This document shows, one piece after another, positions 23,301 through 32,008 of a DNA stretch of 64,000 nucleotides. The translations under genes were made by a program, and so were the position numbers. The stretch spans positions 159,995,718 to 160,059,717 of the forward strand of contig NC_079134.1 of NCBI RefSeq assembly GCF_945859705.1, in the 5' to 3' direction. The DNA comes from Episyrphus balteatus. Taxonomy: Eukaryota > Arthropoda > Insecta > Diptera > Syrphidae. Position 1 is the stretch's first letter, and every line of letters begins with the position of its first letter. A model generated the notes under the pieces. That model did not search any database, was not told the origin of the DNA, and saw nothing but the letters and a program-made list of their open reading frames with translations.

Positions 23301-24716
23301 AAATTCCAGTTCTTGGCCATATACCAAAACTGTTTAATTTGCTAACCGTTCAACCAAAAAATACGTTATCAGTATTGCATCAACTTTCATTATCAGAGGT
23401 AATAAGCTTTGATTGATTCATATGGTTTTTTTTTTTTTTTATTTATAAATTTGAATTTCAACAGTTCTGTGTGAGTGCAGTTTCTCAAACGGAATGTATA
23501 CTGCCACTTAAAAAGTGCATGGAATACCACAGGGATTGCATTGAAAAGGCATGCGAGACTTTAAGTCGCCTTTTCAAGTATCAACATGTAAATATAAAAA
23601 GTTGGGTAGGTTCAAAAAACTTGGGGACTAAATATTTAGTAAAGTTTCGCGTTTCTGATTGGTTAGTTGTAAAAAAAATCCTTACAATTTATGTAACTTT
23701 ATTGGAAAGTGGACTGGAAATTTAGGCACTCTGCCTAACTCGAAATATTACCTTTATAAAATTCAAATAAAGGTTTTTTTTTCAAACGGTAATATTTCAA
23801 AAACGAAGGCTAATAGAATATTTCAGATTTTGGATTCTAGTTCAACAACCCTCAAACCTTTAGAAAAATATATTTTAGTTGTTGTAGCAAAAATCTTGTT
23901 GACCAATGACTTAAACTTTAGATTAAGTTTGTTTTTGGCTTATTAACTTAGACTTAAACAGTTTTTGGAAGAAGAAAATATGTTCCGGCACCGTTACAAA
24001 TTTAATTGTAATGAATTACCTCACGTAAAATTATAGCCTCGAAAACGGCCAAAATTACGTTTTTGGCATTTTATAACATTTTTCAAAAACGGACGCCAAT
24101 CATATTTTTGCGACCTCATATTCGAGTTCAGCACTTAAAAAACCTTCAGAAAAGTATACTTTTATTTGTATTAAAAAAAGTTCAATTTTGTCGACCAGTG
24201 ATATTTAGTCCCTAATGATTTCTGAACGTGCCCAATTGTTTTGCTCTCAAAAACAGTATTTAATGATTTCTTTAAATTTAGGATTCCTTAATAAGTCAAT
24301 CATTGGAAGTAAGTTTGATTCCTTTCCTACTAACCCTACTCGAAAGCCGTTTAGAATTTATCGACAATCCATCGACTGTCAAAGCTCAAATAGTCGCTGC
24401 ACTAAAAGGGATGACACATAATTTAAATTACGGTGATCGTGTTACACAACTTCTTCTAAAACATCCTGTCTGGTCAGAGTTCAAAGATCAACGTCATGAT
24501 CTATTTATAACTGATACTAATGTCAGAGGCTATCTGACAGGTAAATTTGAAATTCATATTCTTGTATTCCAATTCTTAAGTTAATATGATTTTTTTTTTA
24601 TAGGAATAAATCCAACAGCTGGGTACCTAACGCAAGGACCTACACAAAATGTTGAAGTTCTAACATCACCACCACCGATGGATCGCGATGATCCGTCAGC
24701 AAGGCCTTCTGAATAA
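5321..24716 (+). CDS. Rme-8: Rme-8 / DNAJC13, endosomal J-domain protein (complete, 29 coding exons)
   Basis: This is a peripheral membrane J-protein of early endosomes. It recruits Hsc70 and supports retromer/SNX and clathrin-dependent sorting. The joined exons give 2404 residues in one open frame, close to the roughly 2,240-2,410 usual in animals. The N-terminus carries the PH-like PI3P-binding residues K17, W20, Y24 and R26, at the positions described for human DNAJC13 (from memory). A GYF-like segment lies at about 970-1030. The J domain is at about 1297-1357, with HPD at 1333-1335 as MYHPDKNP. Four IWN-type repeats are visible: LIWN (~770), VIWS (~1202), LIWD (~1742) and LIWN (~2096). 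A Pro/Thr/Ser low-complexity insert occupies about 1600-1640. The central J-domain placement is diagnostic of this family. The start at 5321 is the first in-frame ATG and has good context; stop TAA is at 24714. No frameshifts or non-canonical splice sites were needed. Confidence 0.95.
5873..8022. repeat. Intron 2: iterated TTTCACC / ACAAGTT motif field
   Basis: The motif TTTCACCAA with nearby ACTACAAGTTAC occurs at about 5878 and 6984, and in inverse orientation at about 7943 and 8010 (GGTGAAACAGAA). This suggests an old TIR element with internal copies. Another foldback element (5929-6895) is nested in it. No coding potential. Confidence 0.45.
5929..6895. mobile_element. Intron 2: nested foldback element, ~200-bp arms
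   Basis: The left arm starts GTACAAAGGAGACTGGGCA and matches the reverse complement of the right arm ending at about 6882. Shared stretches include GGTGTAACACATTG, GACATACATCAAAT and the TTCAGAAAAG region near 6090. Inside, 5960-6080 is partly repeated in the same orientation at 6185-6345. GTACAA on both borders may be part of the target duplication. There is no open reading frame of note. Confidence 0.7.
9017..9092. repeat. Intron 3: short palindromic cluster
   Basis: Inverted ATTACG/CGTAAT ends enclose ACACGACTACGATTAACG and its imperfect complement, around a TTTGATCG centre. It is probably a MITE remnant. The rest of intron 3 (8538-11451) is AT-rich and, apart from the two repeats listed below, has nothing I recognise. 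Confidence 0.4.
10075..10235 (-). repeat. Intron 3: dispersed repeat fragment, inverse to 47.2 kb
   Basis: Read on the minus strand it gives GGATTTTCTTCAAACTTGGT, GCAGATGATTTTT and ATATCTCGCTTAGAA. These align closely with 47199-47300 on the plus strand. Confidence 0.7.
10777..10899. mobile_element. Intron 3: short TIR MITE
   Basis: The left end CCAATTTTTCAATAGTCAGA is mirrored by TGATTGAAAAATCAGGGCTT on the right. The element is 123 bp, with no coding capacity. A related but more diverged copy is at about 62485-62585. Confidence 0.5.
14300..14905 (-). pseudogene. Intron 13: Penelope-like retroelement remnant
   Basis: On the minus strand, frame-broken translation gives blocks typical of the Penelope-like reverse transcriptase/GIY-YIG C-terminus. 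LKGVTDIVGKILTRYGVKS followed by FFLPTKKVK is the RT-endonuclease linker. HPGVCGTT and a TPG-type context mark the start of the degenerate GIY-YIG region. Then come ERETIEIKRHQHFNGRQFK and a stop at 14518, the usual PLE tail. Downstream, GATCAAGCTCATGAAGCGAA and ACGTTCGGGTGAG resemble the sequence common near PLE ends. Several stops and frameshifts make it dead. The assignment rests on remembered family motifs. Confidence 0.6.
14906..16186. other. Rest of intron 13
   Basis: AT-rich intronic sequence; further Penelope-derived sequence may continue here, but I recognise none. A long T-run at 16165-16178 precedes the acceptor at 16185-16186. Confidence 0.4.
16630..16864 (+). other. Rme-8: Rme-8 GYF-like domain segment
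   Basis: This spans the end of exon 15 and start of exon 16 (residues ~970-1029). It contains DWYYNIEKDG, GPITYSELKELWIKGGI, CWAIGMDGW and LKWCL. The W-Y, G-P-I/S and W-x-G spacing is that of the GYF_2 family found in DNAJC13. Confidence 0.75.
17734..17976 (+). other. Rme-8: Rme-8 J domain
   Basis: Residues about 1297-1357 are encoded across exons 17 and 18, starting MTIQQAYADLG and ending FEKVNQAYEFL. The HPD tripeptide needed to stimulate Hsc70 ATPase is present at 17842-17850. The intron at 17869-17928 splits the domain just after KNPNGR. Confidence 0.92.
19448..21019. other. Intron 21, left part
   Basis: AT-rich, with no recognisable gene. The minus-strand sequence at about 19670-19790 has a basic, open-looking stretch that could be the degraded C-terminal part of the LINE seen at 21.0-21.4 kb. 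I cannot confirm that. Confidence 0.35.
21020..21408 (-). pseudogene. Intron 21: non-LTR retrotransposon RT fragment
   Basis: Minus-strand translation gives SGVRQG, a stop in place of the usual C, then ILSPIWFF. This is the classic GVRQGCxLSP motif of LINE reverse transcriptases. Further on comes VIKGLNIDTGKTEMISFGTQ, which matches the VGLxINxxKTExM motif. An upstream EFEVxSG reading is in another frame. The catalytic YxDD block is missing, so this is an internally deleted, inactive relic. Confidence 0.6.
23603..24234. mobile_element. Intron 27: TIR transposon relic
   Basis: This element is about 632 bp. The left end TGGGTAGGTTCAAAAAACTT followed by GGGGACTAAATATT is inverted at the right end (AATATCACTGG region; ATATTTAGTCCCTAATGATT, then GTGCCCA). 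The TIRs are about 35 bp at roughly 75% identity. No transposase frame remains. It enlarges an intron of the essential gene without disturbing the splice sites. Confidence 0.65.
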
Positions 24717-25200
24717 TATTTAAAAAAATATGTTCCGTTAAAAACTGGAATAGTTAGACATATAGAATTTTTATCTGATAGTTTTGTTTCTAGATATTTA
24801 AGCGATTGTCCGTATAAAATGAGGGTAAACAAACAAAAATTTATGATTATGATGAACTTATTAAAAAAAAAAATCCCACTCGTATTTATATATAAACACA
24901 AAATGAAAAAAAAAGAGATTTAACGCAATTTTTTTTCTTTTCCATTAGTTTCCTATATCATTTTTTAGTTTTTCTTTTTTTAAATATTCTTAGATATAAT
25001 TTCATTATTGCTAAGATAAATGATACAAAATAAAAAAAAAAACAAAAAAGTAAATAAATACACAATCATGGATTTTTTCATTGCGCTTTTTATATTTGTA
25101 TATAATATGAGTAATTAAAGTTATTAATGCAAAAAAAAAAAAAAATGAAATATTTAAATAAATTTTTGAAACTAAATTTTTTAACAAAATTATAAAGAAA
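24717..25200 (+). other. Rme-8: Rme-8 3' untranslated region and poly(A) signals
   Basis: AT-rich sequence follows the stop. AATAAA hexamers lie at 25029-25034 and 25053-25058, with further ones near 25158. The exact cleavage site is not determined. Confidence 0.55.
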
Positions 25201-25813
25201 TATATTCAGTGAGTTTTTTTTTATTTAATTATTATTTTTGTTTTTCTATGTAAATGATAATTAAATCTGTCTACATAAAATCATTTTTATATTTGTATGC
25301 ATAATTATTATATGAGCGAAAAAAATTATATTATATATATAAAAATACACGGAATGATATAAAGAAATTGAACATAAAATATTGTTTTTATTTGAAATGT
25401 TTTTATTCGACTTTAGTTTTTTTAGAAACAAAGCTTTCGATACTGCGAAGGATTAAATTAATGCTCCAAAGAAGCAAGTGCGACAAGGGATTCGATATAG
25501 TTTGGCTATGATTTTGGTGGCAGCGATTTTTACTCGGGTGAGTAGGCGATTTCAAGCGAAAATGGTTGAAGCAAATTCACGGTACACAGTGGCCAGATTA
25601 TGGAATACGCATTCGATCGTTAAAGATTCGATACCTCCCTTTCGACTCGCCTCGAAATTTCTCAATTATGGAATTCGAAGCGAATATTCCAATTTTCCAG
25701 CCAAATGACAGCTGCATTCTGTGAAATGCTGTTCTCTGAAAACACGTACATATTTTCTTTAGCTCCAAAATACAATAAATATGTACAAATAATAAATTAA
25801 CAAAAATTGTAAT
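25201..25813. other. Intergenic, nothing recognised
   Basis: 25,430-25,720 is less AT-rich than its surroundings and has short open frames. It may belong to the LINE remnant that follows, but I cannot identify it. Confidence 0.3.
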
Positions 25814-26056
25814 TTGTGTATGCCGAAAGTATATAGTAATATTGGAAGTAATATTGGATCCACTCTAACCATTCCTCGCTTTCGAACTTCTAGATTTAGA
25901 AACTTTTTTTCTATCGTATCTCATAAATTGTTTAATGCCCTCCCGGAAAATATTCGAATCGTTAGAATTTTATTAATTTTTCTGAAGGAAGTTAAGTTAT
26001 GGCTTTTGAGCATTGATTACACTGAAGATGAAAATTTGATGCGCTATATAGTTTAA
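25814..26056 (+). pseudogene. Non-LTR retrotransposon C-terminal remnant
   Basis: An 80-codon open frame contains IPRFRTSRFRNFFSI, KLFNALPENIR and a hydrophobic FLKEVKLWLLS tail. This is the pattern (R-x-K/R-x-R-x-F-S, LWNxLPxxIR, FKxxLKxxLL) that ends many Jockey/CR1-type LINE polymerases. The upstream RT is not visible, consistent with 5' truncation. The family-level call is uncertain. Confidence 0.45.
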
Positions 26057-26169
26057 TTTAATTGTAAATTTGATTGATTATATTGTTTTTGTATCTTTTG
26101 AATTAGTTTAAAAACAAATTTGAAATGTAATTTTCTTTTTTATACTCACCCCACACTAAAAAACATATA

Positions 26170-26404
26170 GGGTAGAGTTGCTTATTTTCGGCCGTCTCCA
26201 GTTTCCGGCTACCTTTCGGAAAATCGTTATAACTAGTGATTTCGTAGGATTTATTCCAAAATTTTGCTCTTATGCTGTTCTCTTATATTTTAGAACAGCA
26301 TACGAGCGAACATTTGGAATAAACCCCCTTGAAATCACTAGTTATAACGATTTTCCGAAAGGTGGCCGGAAACTGGAGACGGCCGAAAATAGGCAACTCT
26401 ACCC
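26170..26404. mobile_element. Palindromic MITE flanked by TA
   Basis: This is a 235-bp near-perfect palindrome with arms of about 117 bp and almost no loop. The ends are GGGTAGAGTTGC and GCAACTCTACCC, with TA on both sides (26168-26169 and 26405-26406). Arms share TTCGGCCGTCTCCAGTTTCC and AAAATCGTTATAACTAGTGA. It is a TA-targeting (Tc1/mariner-superfamily-like) MITE. Confidence 0.85.
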
Positions 26405-26506
26405 TAGGTACGTAACTATCAATTTATTAAGTGGCATTAAGCTCTATTTTGAATTAATTTAACTAATGCCTTAAACTATTCCCTTTCATTCATCTTATAT
26501 ATATAA

Positions 26507-27187
26507 TCTAATATATAAAAATCTCATGTCGCAGTGTTTGTTACCAAACTCCTCCGAAACGGCTGGATTGATTTTAATGAAATTTTGTACACATATGGGG
26601 TAGGTCTGAGAATCGGCCAACATCTATTTTTCATACCTATAAATTTTTAGGGTGGTCCAGCCAAATTTTTTTATATCTTCTTGGAACGATCTTTTCGAAA
26701 TTTTTTGTGTACCTATGTCGGGAAGTTTGAGAATCGGCCATTCGACCAACATGAATTTTCATATGATAAATGGTTAGGGTGGTCCAACCAAAAATTTTTT
26801 TATATTTTATTGAAATGATTTTTATGAAATTTTGTATATATATCGGGTAGGTCTAAAATCAGCCAACATCTATTTTTATACCACTAAATGGTTAGCGTGG
26901 TCCACTCAAAAAATTTTTTAAACGATTTTTTCAAGTCCTGGGTTTATATTGTTTTCAAGGGGTTCAAAAAAGTTAGTTTTTCAACTCACTATAATAAAAA
27001 AAAAAGAAACTTTAGGCCTACAAACATCAATCTTGATAATGCGATCAATAGAACTCAAAAAACACATTCTTTTTATTTATAAAGACCAGTATTTGATATT
27101 GTGACCCGATTTTTTTTGGAAAAGACACCCTCCAAAATTGGAAGTAAATAACAGAAGAGGCGTAACGAAGTCCGCCGGGTCAACTAG
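26507..27187 (+). mobile_element. Non-autonomous Helitron
   Basis: The element is 681 bp. It begins TCTAATATATAAAAATCTC and ends GTCCGCCGGGTCAACTAG, i.e. 5'-TC and 3'-CTAG, inserted between A (26506) and T (27188). The head ACTCCTCCGAAACGGCTGGA and the CCGCCGGGTCA tail are widespread in insect Helitron-type repeats (recognised from memory). The interior holds three diverged ~110-bp tandem units, each with GAATCGGCCA- and GGTGGTCCA-type motifs. No Rep/helicase sequence. Confidence 0.7.
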
Positions 27188-27423
27188 TTATTTATAATAT
27201 TTTATTTACTTTGTAATAAATTGAATTTTGTATAATGTAATGGAGTTGGAGAATAAAGAAAAAAAAATATATATATAAAAAAAATGCATATTTAACAAAA
27301 AAACACCGTTTCAAACGTTTCTTGTGATTTTCCGCGCATAAGTGAGTGTTTTTATTTTGTGTCTATTATTATTATTATTATTTTGGAGTTTATTAAATAA
27401 CTATTTGATGAAAGAAAATATCT

Positions 27424-27492
27424 TTCAATTTTAAAGTTCAAGTGACCTCAACTCCAAAGAGTTTCGCGAACTTGAACTTTAAAATTGAATTA
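27424..27492. repeat. Short perfect hairpin
   Basis: TTCAATTTTAAAGTTCAAG at about 27426 is repeated in inverse orientation at about 27473, around a 28-bp spacer. The surrounding 27188-27980 has nothing else I recognise. Confidence 0.6.
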
Positions 27493-27983
27493 TATTCAAT
27501 TGCTCCACTTAAAATAAATATAATTTTAATAATTTTTTTATTATTTTTGTTATTTTTTCTTCGTTATGAAAATATCTTTCATCGGTCGAAATAGAATCCA
27601 CAAAAAAAAAGATGTCGTAAATCCATGGGAAGGTAAAACGATACGGTCGAAAGCGAAAACAATAATACAAAACTTCAAATTTGCCTCCTTTAACGATTGA
27701 CTTCGTGTTTCATAATTAGGCCACAGGTTTAATTTCTAAATGTAGCTAGATTTTTTCAACAACATTTTCCAGCCTGATTAAACAACCATCACTACCTCAT
27801 CTAGCCAAAAGGGGGACATTCCAAATCGGCCTTATAAGGTGAAATTCTCCGGCAATTCTACTCTGTTTTATAAAAATGCGATAAGTGCTAATTTAAACAT
27901 TTAATACTTTGGAGAGAAGGCAAACAAAATTAAAGATTGTGCAAATAAGGTGACTTGTCGCGTTGTCGCCCGAGCATGTCATG

Positions 27984-28173
27984 AGCATGCTTGGGACATC
28001 TTCGAGACATGTTCGGGAACTGATCGGGGCATGCTCGGGACATGTTCGGGACATGCTCGGGACAAGCTCGGGACATGCTCGGGATAAGCTCGGAACATCT
28101 TTGGGACAAGCTCGGGACATGCTTGGGACATAATCGGGACATGCTTTTTGGGACAAGCTCGGGACATAGATCG
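27984..28173. repeat. 11-bp minisatellite, about 17 units
   Basis: The tandem unit is ACATGCTCGGG, with variants ACAAGCTCGGG, ACATGTTCGGG and ACATAATCGGG, and one unit carrying an extra TTT near 28146. The minus strand has no stop codons in any frame across the array, because each frame encodes rotations of one 11-residue peptide. It is flanked at 28229-28277 by further GGGACATG/CATGAGACAT sequence. Confidence 0.9.
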
Positions 28174-28279
28174 CAATAAAAAAAGATAACATGTTCTCTT
28201 TTAAAGAGATAGGATGAACACCCTACGTTATGGGACATGTCTCATGCGACATGTATGTACCTATATCCCATGAGACATT

Positions 28280-29550
28280 AAAGATTGTTCTCAACTAATC
28301 CGAGAGCTCACAGCTGGAAGTACCTATAATCAAAATCGAGAATATAAGAATCTATATTTAATTATTTTCTTTGAAATGCCCATTTGTATCTATATCTCTG
28401 CTAATCAATCACAACACTTTCATTTTTATTTGGCACACATTCTAAAGTGAATTTTTGTGTATAAAATTTCTTACCTCTCTCTACTTTTTCACAAAAACTC
28501 ACAAATAAGCAAAAGAAAAATTGTTTGGCAAGCTAACAAACGATTTGAAAAATAGCAAACTTTTCATCAATTTGAAACCGATATTCCGTATAAGGCTTAA
28601 CATAATATGAGCCAGAGGATCGAAGAGTCTGGGAAGTGGAATAAAAATGCATGACAAACAATCGATTCATTGTTCTTATTATTTTTTTTTCCTTGATAAA
28701 CACAATATATCTACATCAATACATACTGTCAGAAGTCAGGATACAAAAGCCACCTCCCTCCAACAACCCACTATACCTAACCTAACCTATACCATCAGAA
28801 AAAAAAGAAACACCATGCACTTTCAATTGTATGACAAACGTGTGTCCTTGGCAGGAGTATTGATTTTGAGCCTTGATTTTCAAAAATTCTCTTGGCAAAG
28901 AAACAAGGCGCCCGTTTGGCTCTCCAAGGATGTTGATGATACGTAGTATTTCGAATTTCAGGGTTAACACGAGTAAAAAAGAAAGGGAATAGTTTGGAAA
29001 AATAAAATGCCATTTCCATGTTTGTTTTTAAGTTTTTCACAGAAAGGCAGAGAGAGTCTTTGTGTAAAGGATTAGCCAAAAAATTATTCAGAGAATATAC
29101 AAATACACAATACCTACCTGCTGCTGCTCCTATAGTTTTGCAATTTAGCAGGAAAATGCTGACAACATACAACCGGAAGCTAATTTGGCTTAGGAATTTG
29201 GTTGTTAACATGATGATGATGCATTTTTTTTTGTTCTGTGAGAATGTTGAAATGTTTTTAAGTTGTTGTTTTTGAGTCCTTGTTATTAACCTATCTCGTT
29301 TCTTGGTATTTTGATGGAGCTTTGGATCAAAAACTATTTTGACTTGCACCTGACATGTAGCTATGGTAATTTGGTGTTGGAAACTATTAGTACTTGAAAA
29401 TCCCTTTTAAAAAATCTAGGTTTAGGTACTTTGGGATAAAGTGTTTCTGTTTTTAACATGCAGTTTGGCAATGACACTAAATTACAGATACTTTTTTTTA
29501 ATAAAGGTGGGGAACAAACTACCCTTTCCCACCTCCCCGCTCTGTTTCAA
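28280..29550. other. Intergenic, no confident gene
   Basis: A 184-codon open frame lies on the minus strand at 28795-29349. Its C-terminal poly-Phe is just a T-run and its composition looks non-coding. I recognise no family and list it as unsupported. Confidence 0.3.
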
Positions 29551-29556
29551 GAATTT

Positions 29557-30535
29557 ATTTTTGAAGTGAAAACTTCTTTAGTATCTTTGTGATTTGAAAC
29601 ATGATAATACGAAAAATTGACAGTTAAAATTGATGATCAACGCACAGCTTGAACTATTACAGGATATAAAGATCGTTAATATTTATCTTATTCGATAGGT
29701 ATAAACTTGAAAGTAAGCACTAAGAAGGGATTTTTCGTAATTCTAATATTTAATAGGGTAAATAGGGGTAAAACGACATAGCGAAAAAATGGCTATTTTC
29801 TAAATTTTTTTAATCGATAAATCGATAATAATCGATAACAAAGGTATTGAAAAAATTCTTAAAATTTGAGAACTAAGTAATGAAAGGTTTTTTAAAATAA
29901 AAACATGTGCTAGACCTTTGACAAAGTGGTTTTTATAGATAGGGAATTTTTTTTTTCACACTTTGTAAGATTCCATTAAAAAGTTAATACAAAAATTAGG
30001 TGTCTTACACGGATTTTTTTCAAAAGCGTTGCATTTTAAAATATGAATTTATGAAAAACACCTACTTCTTTAGGGGTATTTTTGAGTGTTTTTTTTTATT
30101 TTTAAGAATTTTTCTGGGCATTTGAAAAATCTCAAACTTATAGGATTACATAACGGTACATGTTGTTAGTACAAGATACATAATCTTAAATTTAAAACCC
30201 TCAAAACTATCATAAAACATCCGTGGAGATCTGTTGCCGAAAGCCAACCATCAGTGTATAGGAAGTACCGTAATCTCAGTTTGAAATTTCGACGTGGTGG
30301 GGTTTAAAAAATTGTAACTTTTTTGTAGACGTCGTATCTTTTCAGTGATATAAAATTTATTGTAGGTTGTCATATAAAAAAAAGGAACTTTAGGTAATTG
30401 ATGGAAGAAAACAAAATTTGTTTTGTTGCTTTTTTTGTTGAAAATTGATTGCATTCAAAAAATTACAACTCTTTTTGTAGACTTCGTACAGACATGAATG
30501 AGGTGATTATTTTGAGCTGAAGTAAAAAGCTTTAA
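29557..30535. repeat. Dispersed ~0.9 kb repeat, copy 1
   Basis: This shares several blocks in the same order with 48505-49285: GAAGTGAAAACTTCTTTAGT; GGAAGTACCGTAATCTCAGT with TTGAAATTTCGAC; AAAATTTATTGTAGGTTGTC; and TTTTGAGCTGAA. The interior is diverged and indel-rich. It is an uncharacterised repeat family with no coding capacity. Confidence 0.7.
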
Positions 30536-31020
30536 TCTTATATATAAAAATGAGTTCGTTTAGTGTGTGTGGCCGATAAACTCGCGTTTGGCTGGTCCGA
30601 TTTTGGTAATTTTTTTTTTTGTTTGAAAGGTATTAATATGTAGATGGTTTGTATCAAAAAAAATAATACCTTTCTCGCATCTTTACATAGCTGTCAATTT
30701 GTACGAGTAAAAAAACAGATTTTTGTGAAATTTTGTGTTATGACAAGGTTCATTCAAGACAAGTTTTGTTTCATGATTGGACCCAGTAGTTGGCACTGTT
30801 GTCAAGTTTTAGGAAAATTGTATATTTTGAACGAACGACTGGACAGTCGTAAGTAGCGCTGTTGTCAAGTTCTAGGAAAATTGGCTATTTTGAACGAACG
30901 ACTGGACAGATTTTTGTGAAATGTTTTGCGTTTGATAAGGTTCATTCGAGACAGGTTTTGTTTTATAGTTGGACCTGGTACGTGGCGCTGCTGTCAAGTT
31001 ATGAGCAAATTCAATATTTG
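30536..31020 (+). mobile_element. Possible second Helitron-like 5' end with internal tandem units
   Basis: TCTTATATATAAAAATGAG at 30536 resembles the Helitron head at 26507, and is followed by GCGTTTGGCTGGTCCGATTT. After it, a ~130-bp unit (CAGATTTTTGTGAAAT, AAGGTTCATTC, GAACGAACGACTGGACAG) is repeated from 30715 to 31020, once fully, once truncated, then partly again. No matching 3' terminus was found. Confidence 0.4.
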
Positions 31021-31824
31021 GGGTTCAAAGAGCTCATATTCAAGGCTAATAAAAACAAACATGATTTAACTCTTTAAAATGTTATTTCCTCAATTAAAAT
31101 TGTTTACAGTTGAAAATTGGTATGATAAACTGAAACTTAAAATTTGTTTAATTGCATTAATTTAAAATGATTTAACCTTTTTAAGAAAATATTTTAATAT
31201 TTAGACGTATGCATAGAATTTAGACGTAATCTTTTCATTTTAAGTCGTTTTCTTTACAATTTATTAAAAGAGATCGCTACTTTTTGGATTTCCTAAATAG
31301 CCACAAAATATCAAATTTTAGTAGCGATTGCAAGTGATTGAGAGAAGTTCGAGACACATAAGATTTTGTTTTTAAAAACATTTTTTTACTATTCGACGCA
31401 AAAAAACCTTTGCCAATGCCAGAGAAGAACAGTGGCATGCATACAACATATCGCACCCTCATCTCAGTGCAAAAGAGCGAGAACTCAAAAAAGTTCATTT
31501 CGAGAAAACGCTTCTGAAAAATACATACTGACTCTAAACTTTCCCCTATAACTTTCAATGGGACAGCAATTTCCATAATGTCAAAGCTCTATTACAAGAA
31601 CCATTATGTTTATTTTGTAGTTTTAATAAATTAATTTTTTAAAATTGTTTAAATTAGGAAAGAGTTTGACTTTTAATATACATAGTAGGAATTGGATAAA
31701 AACAGTCATAATCTTTCGAATTTTTCGTTTACGTTAACAACAAGCCCTTCAAAAGAAAGATATATAAAAAGCAACATTTCCTCATCATTATCTCAAAAAT
31801 GTCATTTTTTGACTTATCGCTCTT

Positions 31825-31908
31825 CGTTTCCCGGATCATTGAGATAGAAATTTGTGAGAATGTGGTCTATAAAACTTTGTTTTTGGGTGAAAGAAGCATA
31901 CCAATATG
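31825..31908. repeat. Copy of the giant-hairpin loop segment
   Basis: These 84 bp nearly match 61008-61087: GTTTCCCGGATCATTGAGAT, AGAAATTTGTGAGAATGTGG and GAAAGAAGCATACCAA. They sit outside any hairpin here. The minus-strand frame stays open in both copies. Confidence 0.8.
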
Positions 31909-31980
31909 TTCTTTTGAGAATTCAGTTTTTTTCAATTTTTGTTTTATGAGATAAATACTGTATTATCTTTCCATAAACAT

Positions 31981-32008
31981 GTCAACGTCAACGTCAAAGT
32001 CAACGTCG
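31981..32008. repeat. Short GTCAAC microsatellite
   Basis: Four to five imperfect GTCAAC/GTCAAA units. The neighbouring 31100-31780 and 32010-32640 are AT-rich, with nothing recognised. Confidence 0.6.

Larger units (their letters stand above)
5321..24716 (+). other. Rme-8: Rme-8 exon map
   Basis: Coding exons, each checked for GT-AG borders and frame: 5321-5512; 5585-5725; 8393-8537; 11452-11650; 11715-11847; 11912-12283; 12349-12527; 12584-12791; 12848-13258; 13326-13475; 13535-13726; 13790-13909; 13982-14070; 16187-16355; 16423-16698; 16754-17110; 17179-17868; 17929-18064; 18124-18500; 18559-19203; 19272-19447; 21793-22285; 22347-22670; 22730-22899; 22956-23163; 23231-23398; 23465-23587; 24282-24540; 24604-24716. 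The least certain borders are the exon 3/4 junction (acceptor at 11450-11451, giving IIGIQDYEGG) and the exon 27 donor (GTAAAT at 23588). Introns 2, 3, 13, 21 and 27 are long; the others are roughly 50-125 bp. Confidence 0.88.

Noticed and set aside
25478..25708. A 76-codon plus-strand frame as a gene.
   Set aside because: No family resemblance, no start context, and it sits just upstream of the LINE remnant, so it is probably part of decayed repeat sequence.
27984..28173. CRISPR-like array.
   Set aside because: Units are 11 bp and directly abutting with no spacers, in an intron-containing insect genome.
27893..28238. Three overlapping minus-strand frames rich in PEHVPSMSRAC-like repeats as protein genes.
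   Set aside because: They are the three readings of an 11-bp minisatellite; no start context, no conserved domain. Kept as a repeat with a note.
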